Of a stretch of DNA of 64,000 nt, positions 53,774-62,800 are shown one piece after another. A model generated the notes under the pieces. The model searched no databases, had not been told where the DNA came from, and worked only from the letters and a program-made list of their open reading frames with translations. A program made the position numbers and the translations under genes. The stretch spans positions 1,302,001 through 1,366,000 of the forward strand of contig NZ_JAGPYQ010000002.1 in the NCBI RefSeq assembly GCF_018070025.1, in the 5' to 3' direction. This DNA comes from Streptomyces liliiviolaceus. Its GTDB lineage: Bacteria; Actinomycetota; Actinomycetes; Streptomycetales; Streptomycetaceae. Position 1 is the stretch's first letter. Every line of letters starts with the position of its first letter.

Positions 53774-54532
53774 ATGAAGGTTGCCGTGGTGACCGGGGCG
53801 AGTTCCGGTATCGGCCGGAGCGCGGCCGTGCAACTGGCCGAGCGGGGCGTGGGGGTCGTGGTGACCTACCACTCCAATGAACAGGGTGCGAAACACACCG
53901 TCACGCTGATCGAGCAACTCGGCGGCACTGCCGTGGCGTTGCCCCTGAACATAGGTGACATCACGGGGTTCCCCGCTTTCGGCGAAGCACTGAGAGGAGC
54001 CCTCAGCGGGACGTTCGGGCGGAATTCGTTCGACCACCTTGTCAACAACGCCGGCTTCGCCGGGATGGCGATGATCGAGGACACCGAGGAAGGGGACTTC
54101 GACCGGCTCACCACCGGCCTGTTCAAGGGCCCGTTCTTCCTCACCCGGACCCTGCTGCCGCTGCTCGCGGACGGCGGGTCGATCGTCAACGTGACCAGCA
54201 ACGCGACGCTTCCGCAGGTGACCGCACCCGGCTACTCGGTCTACGCGGCACTGAAGGGAGCCGTGGTCGTACTCACCCGCTACATGGCGAAGGAGTTCGG
54301 CGTCCGGGGCATACGGGTGAACTCCGTGGCCCCCGGCGCCACCCGCACCCGGTTCGCCGACGACGCCTTCGCCAAGAACCCCGAGATCATCCCGGAGTTG
54401 GCGCGCACCTTCACGCTCGGCCGGATCGGTGAACCGGACGACATCGGCATGGTCATCGCCATGTTGCTGTCCGAGGAGGGGCGTTGGATCACCGGGCAGG
54501 ACATCGAGGTCTCCGGTGGGCAGAACCTGTGA
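53774..54532 (+). CDS. short-chain dehydrogenase/reductase (classical SDR)
   Basis: 252 residues from the ATG at 53774 (GGGAGG upstream; an earlier in-frame ATG at 53756 is possible). AVVTGASSGIGRSAAV, DHLVNNAGFAG, NVTSNATLPQ with Ser, YSVYAALKG (catalytic Tyr and Lys) and the C-terminal GQDIEVSGGQNL are all present. Very similar in layout to 3-oxoacyl-ACP reductase-like and glucose dehydrogenase-like SDRs. Followed by an AraC gene on the same strand. Confidence 0.9.
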   Translation: MKVAVVTGASSGIGRSAAVQLAERGVGVVVTYHSNEQGAKHTVTLIEQLGGTAVALPLNIGDITGFPAFGEALRGALSGTFGRNSFDHLVNNAGFAGMAMIEDTEEGDFDRLTTGLFKGPFFLTRTLLPLLADGGSIVNVTSNATLPQVTAPGYSVYAALKGAVVVLTRYMAKEFGVRGIRVNSVAPGATRTRFADDAFAKNPEIIPELARTFTLGRIGEPDDIGMVIAMLLSEEGRWITGQDIEVSGGQNL

Positions 54533-54653
54533 GACCAGCTCTCCGAGTCCGGTTCGGCAAGTCAGTCCGGAGGATGCGTGGGCGGCCGAGGCAGTGATAC
54601 GGGTCCGGTGTGACCGCGAACGGAGGGAGGACCGTCCGTGCCAGAATTCCGCC

Positions 54654-55556
54654 ATGCCCCTGGAGGAGATGCGGAAGCTGATCGGACGGCATGCCCGTCC
54701 CGAACTCGGCACGACCGTCGAGGGTGTCCAGCTGTGCCGCTTCGGACCCTCCAGCGCGCCCGCCGCGGGGATGTCGGGAACCGTGCTCGCCGTCATCGCC
54801 CAGGGCGGCAAACGCCTCGCCCTGGGTGAGCAGTTGTACGAGTACGGGCCGGGCCAGTACCTGATCACCTCCGTCGATCTGCCGGTCACCGGACATGTGA
54901 TGGAAACGGATGAGCCGACACTCGGGTTCGGGATGGTCCTCGCACCCGGCGAGATCGCGGAGCTGTTGCTGGAGGCCGACCCGCGTGTCCTGCCTCCGGT
55001 GACCGAAGACGCGCCCACGGGGATCGCCGTGACCCAGGCTCCGACGGAGCTGCTGGAGGCGATCGTACGGCTGCTGCGTCTGCTGGATCGGCCGGCCGAC
55101 CGGCCGATCCTCGCGCCGATGGTCAAGCGGGAGATCCTGTGGCATCTGCTGCGCGGTGAACAAGGCTCCATGATCCGCCAGTTGGGTATGGCGGACAGTG
55201 GTCTGTCCCACATCGGACGGGCCGTGCGGTGGATCCACGGCAACTACGCGACGGCGTTCCGGGTCGAGGACCTGGCGCGGATCGCCGGGATGAGTGTGTC
55301 GGCCTTCCACCGCGGATTCCACGCGGTGACGGGGATGAGCCCGATCCAGTTCCAGAAGCGCATACGCCTCCAGGAGGCACGGCTGCTGCTGGCCCGCCGA
55401 CCGTCCGACATCACCGGTGTCGGACTCACCGTCGGGTACGACAGCGCGTCGCAGTTCAGCCGTGAGTACCGGCGTATGTTCGGTACGCCGCCGAGCCAGG
55501 ACGCGGCCCGTCTCCGCGCCCGCCCCACCGCGGAGACCGCCTCGGCACTGCCCTGA
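54654..55556 (+). CDS. AraC-family transcriptional regulator (AraC_N type)
   Basis: 300 residues. The N-terminal AraC_N domain ([29 protein letters not shown] in short segments) is followed by two helix-turn-helix units ([20 protein letters not shown] and [20 protein letters not shown]). It resembles YqhC-type regulators, which activate aldehyde or alcohol reductases. It lies 121 bp after the SDR gene and probably regulates it. Confidence 0.88.
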   Translation: MPLEEMRKLIGRHARPELGTTVEGVQLCRFGPSSAPAAGMSGTVLAVIAQGGKRLALGEQLYEYGPGQYLITSVDLPVTGHVMETDEPTLGFGMVLAPGEIAELLLEADPRVLPPVTEDAPTGIAVTQAPTELLEAIVRLLRLLDRPADRPILAPMVKREILWHLLRGEQGSMIRQLGMADSGLSHIGRAVRWIHGNYATAFRVEDLARIAGMSVSAFHRGFHAVTGMSPIQFQKRIRLQEARLLLARRPSDITGVGLTVGYDSASQFSREYRRMFGTPPSQDAARLRARPTAETASALP

Positions 55557-55591
55557 AAAATCACGCGTACCCGGATGCGGCGACAGGCAGA

Positions 55592-56137
55592 ATGCCGTGC
55601 ATGACGCCGCTTTTTCAAATTCGCGCCGATCACGACCGGGAAACCATCGTCATGTATCAGGCATTCTCGCCTGCCATCGCCGATGCCGCGTTACGCGCAG
55701 GACGTTTCGTGCCACCCTTCTCATTCCACCGGATGACGTGGATAAAGCCGTCCTTCCTGTGGCTGATGCATCGCAGCAACTGGGCTCGAAAGGCCGGGCA
55801 GCAGCGGGTGCTCGCCGTGCGGATGAGCCGTAGGGGGTGGGACGAGGCCCTGTCCAAGGCCGTTCCCACGACCTCGGATCCAGTGGCTCTGGCCCGGGCC
55901 ACCGTGCATGTCCAGTGGGACCCGGAGCGGTCGCTACGAGGGGCGGCGCTGAATCACTACAGCATCCAGGTGGGCATCAGCCGCCACCTGATCCGCACGT
56001 TCACCGACGAATGGGTCGTCGGCCTCACGGACGTCACACCCCGGACCCACAAGATCTCGGCATTGCTCCAGGCCGGACGGCACACCGAGGCCAGACGACT
56101 GCTCCCGCCGGAGCGGGAGTACCCGAAGCCGGCATGA
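55592..56137 (+). CDS. DUF4291 protein
   Basis: 181 residues. [40 protein letters not shown] and [16 protein letters not shown] are the DUF4291 signatures; the family is common in Streptomyces and fungi, with unknown function. An ATG at 55601 is an alternative start. It stands alone between an AraC gene and a small membrane protein gene. Confidence 0.88.
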   Translation: MPCMTPLFQIRADHDRETIVMYQAFSPAIADAALRAGRFVPPFSFHRMTWIKPSFLWLMHRSNWARKAGQQRVLAVRMSRRGWDEALSKAVPTTSDPVALARATVHVQWDPERSLRGAALNHYSIQVGISRHLIRTFTDEWVVGLTDVTPRTHKISALLQAGRHTEARRLLPPEREYPKPA

Positions 56138-56161
56138 CGTCCGGGGTGGGGAACCGGGACG

Positions 56162-56359
56162 CTAACGGCGCCTGCGCCCCCGCCAGATGATTCCGCCGCA
56201 GATCCCGAAGGCGACAATCAAGGAGGAGATGTACGTGGGGTCCTTCGCATCGCCGGTGGAGATCAGGTAGAGGACAGAAAACACGCACAAAGCGATACCC
56301 AGATACCCCAGGACGACCAACCCTCTTGACGGAACCCCACCGTCTCGCTGTGCGGACAT
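56162..56359 (-). CDS. small membrane protein, two helices
   Basis: 65 residues from the ATG at 56359 with GGGTGAGGAC upstream. Two hydrophobic segments (GLVVLGYLGIALCVFSVLYL and SSLIVAFGICGGII) and a basic C-terminus (WRGRRRR). No family recognised. Composition and ribosome-binding site support a real gene. Confidence 0.65.
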   Translation of the reverse strand: MSAQRDGGVPSRGLVVLGYLGIALCVFSVLYLISTGDAKDPTYISSLIVAFGICGGIIWRGRRRR

Positions 56360-56636
56360 GTCCTCACCCTTCCCTGGTCCGTGGCACCGCGTGATCGCGG
56401 CGCCTCGCATCGCATGACGCGATGTCGTGCGTGGACAACACGAGGCATGACGGCGCGAAGGTTCACCCTCGGCCGCGGACCGCACCGCGCGACGCCGCGC
56501 GCTTCGGGCGGAATTACCAACGCTTTCGGAAACAACATGACCTGCGTCACAGCACAAGCACGCTTTGACCCGTACGAACGCCACGCGACGTGTCTAGGGC
56601 AGAAAACTTCCCCGATTCGTCAATTGAGGTCCGTTC

Positions 56637-57524
56637 GTGCGTACTTACAAAATAGGCGTATTCGCAGCAGGCACCATCTCCGGCATCATGCTGCTGACAG
56701 CGTGTGGCTCCACACCCCAGGAGGCGGCGTCGAAGCCCAGAAAGACCGAGAAGTCGACCGCGTCTTCGGCAGCGCCCTCGAAGAGCTCGAAGTCGGATAT
56801 CGGGAAGCTCGCCGGAGAGTCAGGTCCGCCACAACACATCGCACAGTCGGCCGGAGGATATGAACAGTCGTTCTCGCCCGCATACGACTACGACGGGAAC
56901 GGATGCTATGCCACGCCGGCCATAGGATCGGACGGAACGCTGGCTCCTGGCCTTGGACTGGGGGGCGCCGTGAACGGGCACTGCCACGACCTCTCCGACC
57001 TGCAGAACTCTCAGACCTATGCCCGCTCCAAGGTCGACAACGGATGGGTCGCGGTCATCTACGCGAGCTATTTCGAGAAGGACCAGTCCTCGGAGGGTGT
57101 CGGCGAGATAGCGGGCGGCACCAATGGCCATCGCAATGACTGGGAGCACGTCATTTCGTGGATCAACCAGTCGACCAACCAGGTGGAGTACGTCTCGGTG
57201 TCGCAGCACGGAGATTACAAGACGTACCCGCGCTCCGAAGTCCAGTTCGAAGGAGGTCACCCCAAGGTCGTCTATCACAAGGACGGAGGTTTCACGCACG
57301 CCTTCCGGATAGCGAACACCAACGACGAGCCGCCGGAGAACCACCTCGGCGCCTGGGTCTTCCCTCCCCTTGTCGACTGGAACGGCTGGCCCAGCACCGA
57401 ACTGCGCGACAAGCTGATGACTGCCGACTTCGGCCATGCCAACTTGGACATCAGAGACGGCTCGTTCGCGGGCGCCTTGGCCAAGGCCAAGCCTGCCGAG
57501 GTCCCATTGAACCCGGTTGCCTGA
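56637..57524 (+). CDS. necrosis-inducing (NPP1/NLP) domain lipoprotein
   Basis: 295 residues, GTG start with GAGG upstream. Signal peptide with lipobox LTAC (Cys23), a Lys/Ser-rich linker to about residue 75, then an NPP1 domain. GCYATPAIG and GHCHDL provide the Cys90/Cys116 pair, VAVIYASYFEKDQ follows, and the signature heptapeptide reads GHRNDWE (164-170) instead of GHRHDWE. NLPs of plant pathogens bind membrane sphingolipids and lyse eudicot cells; bacterial roles are mostly unknown. It has its own promoter region and no obvious partner gene. Confidence 0.85.
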   Translation: MRTYKIGVFAAGTISGIMLLTACGSTPQEAASKPRKTEKSTASSAAPSKSSKSDIGKLAGESGPPQHIAQSAGGYEQSFSPAYDYDGNGCYATPAIGSDGTLAPGLGLGGAVNGHCHDLSDLQNSQTYARSKVDNGWVAVIYASYFEKDQSSEGVGEIAGGTNGHRNDWEHVISWINQSTNQVEYVSVSQHGDYKTYPRSEVQFEGGHPKVVYHKDGGFTHAFRIANTNDEPPENHLGAWVFPPLVDWNGWPSTELRDKLMTADFGHANLDIRDGSFAGALAKAKPAEVPLNPVA

Positions 57525-57748
57525 CCACATGACGGCATGACAGCATGACGGCAGCAATGGCAGTCGCGTGCGCTTCTTCCCGAGTGAACTGCCATTTCTG
57601 CCGGTCCAGTTGCGGCTCGGGGATTCCGGTCAATATGACGGATGCTTCGATCGTCGTCGCTGTGATCGATGTACCGGCCGCCGGCGGGGGCGAGACCGCG
57701 AGGTGCTCACCCCTCCCCGAGCCACTCCCCCATCGGCACGACCACCCT

Positions 57749-58216
57749 CTATGCCGCCGCGGCCACCGCCGACGCGAAGTCCGGCTGTATGCCCAGCTGG
57801 GACAGCAGCGCACTGATACCGAAGTAGCAGTTGAATTCCTTGATCTTGCCGTCCTCCACATACCAGAAGTCGGCGGTGGGCACGTCGAGCTTGGCGCCCG
57901 TGGGCTGGACGACACCCGCGGGCGTCTCGAACGGCCCGGCGAACGTGCCCCGGATGGCCAGCTCCACGGCGACGACATTGCCCATGACATGGAACCTGTG
58001 CAGCTCGCGGTGGATGTCGGGCACCAACTGCCCCATGGAGACGACCGGGTCCCCGAGGTGCTCACCCCGGTAGCTCTCCCCGGCGACGACGTTGTTGAAC
58101 ACGCCGTCCTCGGCGAACAGCCCCCGGAACCTCTCGACGTCGAGGACGCCACCCTCAGCCGCCTCGTACGCCGCCCGGACCACGGCCACCACGTCATCAC
58201 TCACGTCAGCGCTCAC
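57749..58216 (-). CDS. SnoaL-like (NTF2 fold) protein, cytosolic
   Basis: 155 residues, GTG start with GAGGGGAGAG upstream. FRGLFAEDGVFNNVVAGESY, PDIHRELHRFHVMGNVVAVE, then TPAGVVQPTGAKLDVPTADF and FWYVEDGKIKEFNCYF align throughout with the secreted protein at 52832-53467, so the two are paralogues differing by the signal peptide. Its promoter carries an 18-bp palindrome. A TetR gene lies upstream on the same strand. Confidence 0.87.
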   Translation of the reverse strand: MSADVSDDVVAVVRAAYEAAEGGVLDVERFRGLFAEDGVFNNVVAGESYRGEHLGDPVVSMGQLVPDIHRELHRFHVMGNVVAVELAIRGTFAGPFETPAGVVQPTGAKLDVPTADFWYVEDGKIKEFNCYFGISALLSQLGIQPDFASAVAAAA

Positions 58217-58262
58217 GTCAGCTCTCCCCTCGGTTGCGGCCTCTCAGGGCCGCTCACGCAAT

Positions 58263-58280
58263 TAATCAATCGATTGATTA
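58263..58280. promoter_or_regulatory. 18-bp perfect palindrome TAATCAATCGATTGATTA
   Basis: Lies just downstream of a good promoter for the cytosolic SnoaL-like gene, about 47 bp before its start codon. It is AT-rich in a GC-rich genome and related in layout to TCAAGC-N4-GCTTGA. Confidence 0.75.
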
Positions 58281-58282
58281 GA

Positions 58283-58311
58283 ATCATGACGATGAGTCGG
58301 CCTGTTGTCAA
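58283..58311 (-). promoter_or_regulatory. promoter of the cytosolic SnoaL-like gene
   Basis: On the minus strand TTGACA (58306-58311) and CATGAT (58283-58288) are 17 bases apart. The palindrome at 58263-58280 follows at the expected transcription start. Confidence 0.6.
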
Positions 58312-58380
58312 GCACTCGTTTGACTTCCTGCGCGTGCACGGTCGCCGGGCGTCGACCTGCCGTGCCGCACCCAGAACAAG

Positions 58381-59043
58381 TCAGCCCCGGTCGGCCGACC
58401 CCTGCCCCTCGGGCACCCCGGACCACCCGTGGAAGGCACCGGCCACCACGGGAATCAACTGCTGCTCGATCCGCTCCACCGGCATCGCCTCCAGCTCCGC
58501 ACCGATCGGTGCCAACGCCAGCCAGTTCAGCATCCCCGCGGCGCACCGCGTACGGAAGTCCAGTTCTTGGTCGTCGACTTCGGGAAGGTGTGCCGCCAGC
58601 ACTCCCAGAGCATCCTGACGGGCCCGCTCGAACTTGCCCGCCAGCCGCTCCCACCCCTGCGGGGGGTCGATCCCGACGCGCGCCACCGTCCGCATGACGA
58701 TGAGTTCCTCCCCGCCGGCACTCAGGGCGCGCACCATCGGCCGGGCGAACGCCTCCGCGAGTTCCTCCAGGGTCGACGTCGAGTCGAGGGACTCGACGGC
58801 CAGGATCTGCGCGTCCAGATACCGCTCCAAGGCATGCTCGATCGCCACGTCGCACAGCCCCTGCAGCGATCCGAAGTGGTAGCTCACCGCGGCCACATTG
58901 GCACCGGCGCGCTGCGTGACCTCGCGGAGCGTCAGCCCCTCGTGCCCTTTCTGCGCGAGCAGTTCGAGGGTGGCAGCCATCAGGCCGTCACGCGTGCGCC
59001 GACCGGCTTCCTTGCGCATGTCCGGCTTTTCCACATGTGCCAT
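58381..59043 (-). CDS. TetR-family repressor
   Basis: 220 residues. The helix-turn-helix GLMAATLELLAQKGHEG, then LREVTQRAGANVAAVSYHF is at 19-65; AAVSYHF is typical of the CerR/YbiH-like branch. Two copies of TCAAGC-N4-GCTT(G/C)A lie directly upstream, and a third lies before the secreted SnoaL-like gene 6 kb away. It probably represses itself and both SnoaL-like genes. Confidence 0.88.
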   Translation of the reverse strand: MAHVEKPDMRKEAGRRTRDGLMAATLELLAQKGHEGLTLREVTQRAGANVAAVSYHFGSLQGLCDVAIEHALERYLDAQILAVESLDSTSTLEELAEAFARPMVRALSAGGEELIVMRTVARVGIDPPQGWERLAGKFERARQDALGVLAAHLPEVDDQELDFRTRCAAGMLNWLALAPIGAELEAMPVERIEQQLIPVVAGAFHGWSGVPEGQGSADRG

Positions 59044-59052
59044 GACGCGAAC

Positions 59053-59092
59053 TCAAGCAGCCGCTTCAAGTCGTTGTCAAGCAATCGCTTGA
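59053..59092. promoter_or_regulatory. two TetR operators upstream of the TetR gene
   Basis: TCAAGCAGCCGCTTCA at 59053-59068 and TCAAGCAATCGCTTGA at 59077-59092, 24 bp apart. A minus-strand TTGACA overlaps the second, so binding would block transcription of the TetR gene. Confidence 0.7.
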
Positions 59093-59140
59093 GTACATGC
59101 CGGGTGGCGCCGCCGCGGTTGAGCGGCGGCGCCGGCTCGG

Positions 59141-59785
59141 TCAGCGCAGTTTGTACGCCGTGGGCAGGGTCTGTTCGACCGTGTCGCCCTTGCTGTCGGA
59201 CGCGGTGATCCGCAGTCCGACGCCCTGGGCGGCCTGCTTGCGCCCGGGGTGGTGGATGGTCGCCGTGAACGTGTTCGTCCCGGCGTTCTTGGAGGTCGCC
59301 CGGTGCCAGCTCTTGCCGCCGTCGTAGCTGGTCTCGACCTTCAGGGACGTCACCCTGGGCGGCGAGGTCAGGCGGTCCTGGTAGTAGGCGACCACCTCGA
59401 TCCGGTGCGTCCCGTCCGCCTCGGCGGTGTTGTCCAGGGCCAGATTCAGGTCGTAGCGCAGGAAGATGAGCGGTTCCGGACGGCAGGCGGCCTTGTTGTC
59501 ACCGACCATGTCGCCCATGCAGGGGTTGAGTTCGGGCGCGTCCCCTTTCGCCGGTCTGGCGGAGACGTACTCCCATCGCGTGCTCACGCCGTTGGTCTCG
59601 GCCTCGAACGTGTACCGGGCCGCCTTGGACGGCAGGTCGTAGGCGGCGAGGTCACCGGTCTCCGAGCACGCGGACAGCGCGAGCGCCGCCGCCGCGACGG
59701 ACACCGCGAGGACCGCTCTTCGTCCGCGGCCCGTCGGAGCACCGGTGGGGCGCGGGGAACGGCGGAAGCAACCCCCACCGGGCAT
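59141..59785 (-). CDS. lipoprotein resembling the C-terminal domain of large actinobacterial subtilases
   Basis: 214 residues from the ATG at 59785 (AAGGGAG nine bases upstream); an ATG at 59818 overlapping the subtilase stop is possible. A signal peptide with lipobox LSAC is followed by AAYDLPSKAARYTFEAET, a beta-rich region with a Cys pair (NPCMGDM and AACRPE), and VETSYDGGKSWHRATSK, LRITASDSKGDTVEQT and a final YKLR. As I recall, streptomycete subtilases of about 1200 residues usually end with this very sequence pattern in one chain. Here it is a separate, membrane-anchored protein coupled to the protease gene. Confidence 0.75.
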   Translation of the reverse strand: MPGGGCFRRSPRPTGAPTGRGRRAVLAVSVAAAALALSACSETGDLAAYDLPSKAARYTFEAETNGVSTRWEYVSARPAKGDAPELNPCMGDMVGDNKAACRPEPLIFLRYDLNLALDNTAEADGTHRIEVVAYYQDRLTSPPRVTSLKVETSYDGGKSWHRATSKNAGTNTFTATIHHPGRKQAAQGVGLRITASDSKGDTVEQTLPTAYKLR

Positions 59786-59817
59786 CGTGTCGTTCTCCCT
59801 TGTGGTGCGTGCTGTCA

Positions 59818-62800
59818 TCACTGCCCCCCGAGGTCTGCGGCGTTGAGGTGCTGCGTACGGCGTTCGATCTCGCGCCCCGACCCGTCCGACAACGTGAAGT
59901 CGCAGAGGGAATCGATGGTCGGAAAGCCCGGCGGGGCGGCCGGACCGCACGACGTGATGCCGAAGAGGCTCTCCGAGAGCAGGTCGTCGTTGAGGATGCC
60001 CACGAGAGCCTGGCGGCCGCCGCCGCTGCCGGTCAGGTAGAAGGTCGGATAGAAGGTGTCGCCCTGGCGGCAGCCCGAGCACGGACCGGTCGCCAGAGTG
60101 AAGCCGGACTTGGTGCGCACCTGCGGTACGGCTCCCGGGACGGCCGGGCCCGCGTTCCAGTCGATGTCGTCCTTGCGGCCCAGGACGGTGTCGTGCGTCT
60201 CGCCGCGGCTGTGTTCCAGGGCGAGGCCGTCGGTGTGGTCGCCCCAGAAGGCGGAGAACCGGTCGATGGCGTCGTCCTGTCGTGCGACGTACACGGTGAG
60301 CCGCTGCTGGGTGGCCACCAGGGGCAGCCTCGCCGTCGTCCCGGTCGGGGCGGACGGTGTCTGCTGCTGCCAGGTCAGTTGGGTGAGCACTCCGGGACGG
60401 TCGGCGTGGAAGGAGTGGACGACCCGGTTCAGGTCGCCCGCGTCGAGCCGGTGCCGCAGGTCCGACGGGACCCGCCCGTCCGTGGTGAACCTGGCGGCGT
60501 ACACCTTCGGCGTGTCGCTGCCGCCGAGGACGAGTTCCACGCCCGGTCCGCCGGCCTTGATCCGCTCGATGAGGCGCTGGGCCTGCGCGTGGCCCACGCT
60601 GACCACGGGAAGCGCGGCGTACGGCGCGATCGGCGGGCAGGTCTCCTGGCCGCCGGAGCACTCCCACAGGACGTCGTCCGTGCCCAGCGAGGTGAGGTTC
60701 GCCGTCGTGACCAGGACACCGACGGCGCCGGACTCGGCGGCTGCCGCGACGCGTTCGTCGCGCAGGCGGGGGAAGTTGCAGGTGCTGTCGCAGATGTCGG
60801 TGGGTGTCAGCAGCACCAGCTTTCCGCGTACGTCGGCGTCGGCGAGTTCGGCGGCGGAGCCGGTGCCCGCGTAGACCACGGGAACACGGCCTTGGGTCCG
60901 CAGCCGGGGAACGGGTATCGCGACGTCATGGAGGCCGATGCCCGGTCCGTCCAGCCAGATCTGCGCGCCGAGCAGCGAGGCGTCCGGGGTCTGGTAGCGG
61001 GCGGGCAGGGTGAAGGGCTCACCTCCGCCGACGGCCCGCAGGGTGACGACCGGGGTCGTGCGCACGCTGTACAGGCTGTGGGTCAGCGTTCCGGTGCGTG
61101 GCTTCCCGGTCGGTAGCGCCCACCAGTGCGGGTCCTGCGCGCCGTAGGCGACGGCGAGTTCGGTCGTCATCCGCCACTCGCCGGTCGCCGAGGTCCGCTC
61201 GGTGGAACTGCGCGTGGCGTACGCCTCGGTCGACTCGGGGACGCGGACCTCCACCGGAGTGAGTTCGCGCAGGTCCAGCGTGACCGTGGTGGCCTCGTCC
61301 ACGGTCACCTCCGGCAGGACGGGGGCCGCGCTCTGCGGCTCGCCGTCCGCGTCGCGCCAGGTGACGGGGACCGCGGCCGTGTAGGTGCCCCGGCGGGACA
61401 CCGGGACGGTGATGGTCTGCGAGCCGGTCTTGGTGAGGGGCCCGTCGTGCAGGAGCACCTTGTCGTCGACCGGCATGACGACCGCGCTGCCGTAGCGGAC
61501 ACCGACGGCGTCGGCGGGCGGGACGATCTTCAGGGTGAGCGGGACCTGCTCGGCCTCAAGGAAGGTGTGGAGCAGTGAGGTCGCCCGTACCGTGCCCGAG
61601 GTGTCCCGGGCGGTGAGCAGGCCGTCCCAGCGGCCGAAGGTTCCGTCGGCGCCGAGTACCCGGCCGTCGATCGTCACCGACACCGAAGCGGAACCGCCGG
61701 CGGGCAGGGGCACCCTGTCCGCGCCGAGGGAGACCATGCCGTCCGGAGCGACCGCGTCGCCGGAGGACAGCGAGGCCGTCAGGTCCAGCGTCGTCGCCTC
61801 GTCGGTGAGGTTCGTGTAGGTGATCTCCCTGGTCACGGCCGAGTGCGGGTACGCGGTCCGCCCGAAGGCCGTGCTCCTGGTCGCGATGACCTGCGGCAGT
61901 GTCGCGGCGGCGAGGTCGACCCGGCCGACGCCCTGCGCGCTCGCGGCATGGCCGAGGTCCTTGGCGCTGCTCATGAGCAGCGCCTTGATCTGCCCGCCCG
62001 TCAGGTCCGGGTGCTGCTGGGCGACGAGGGCCGCGGCACCCGTCACGTGCGGGGTGGCCATGGAGGTGCCGCTGGCGGCGGTGTAGCGCGCGTCCACCAC
62101 GGTGCCCATGGCCGTGCCGGCCGCCCGCGCCGCGACGATGCCGACGCCGGGGGCGGCAAGGTCGGGTTTGGGCGCGTAGTCCCCCACGCGCGGTCCGCGG
62201 CTGGAGAAGGACGCCATCTTGTCCTTCTTGTCGACCGCCGCCACGGTCAGCGCCTCGTCGGCCGCGCCCGGCGCGCCCACCGTCTTGGCGCCCGGGCCTT
62301 CATTGCCCGCCGCGACCACGAACAGGGTGCCGGTCTCCCGGCTGAGCCGGTCGAGGGACGCGCTGAGCGGGTCGGTGCCGTCGGTGGCGCTGCCGCCGAG
62401 GCTCATGTTGACGACCTTGGCACCCGACCGGGCCGCCCACTCCATGCCCGCGATGACCGCGTCGTCGGGGCAACTGCCCGCGTCGGTGCAGACCTTGCCG
62501 ACCCGAAGCCGCGCCTGCGGTGCGACGCCCTTGTACCGTCCCCCGGACGCGGCGCCGTCACCGAGGACCGTGGACGCCACGTGGGTGCCGTGTCCGTGCC
62601 CGTCCCGGGCGCCCTGTGCGTTGCCGGTGAAGTCGACCTGCTCGACGACGCGTCCGGCCAGGTCCGGGTGGGTGGCGTCGATCCCTGTGTCCAGGACCGC
62701 GACGTCGACACCGGCACCGCGGTAGCCACGGCTCCAGGCGACGTCGGCACCGATCTGGGGCACGGAGACGTCGAGTGTCACCTCGGCGAGACCGTTGAGC

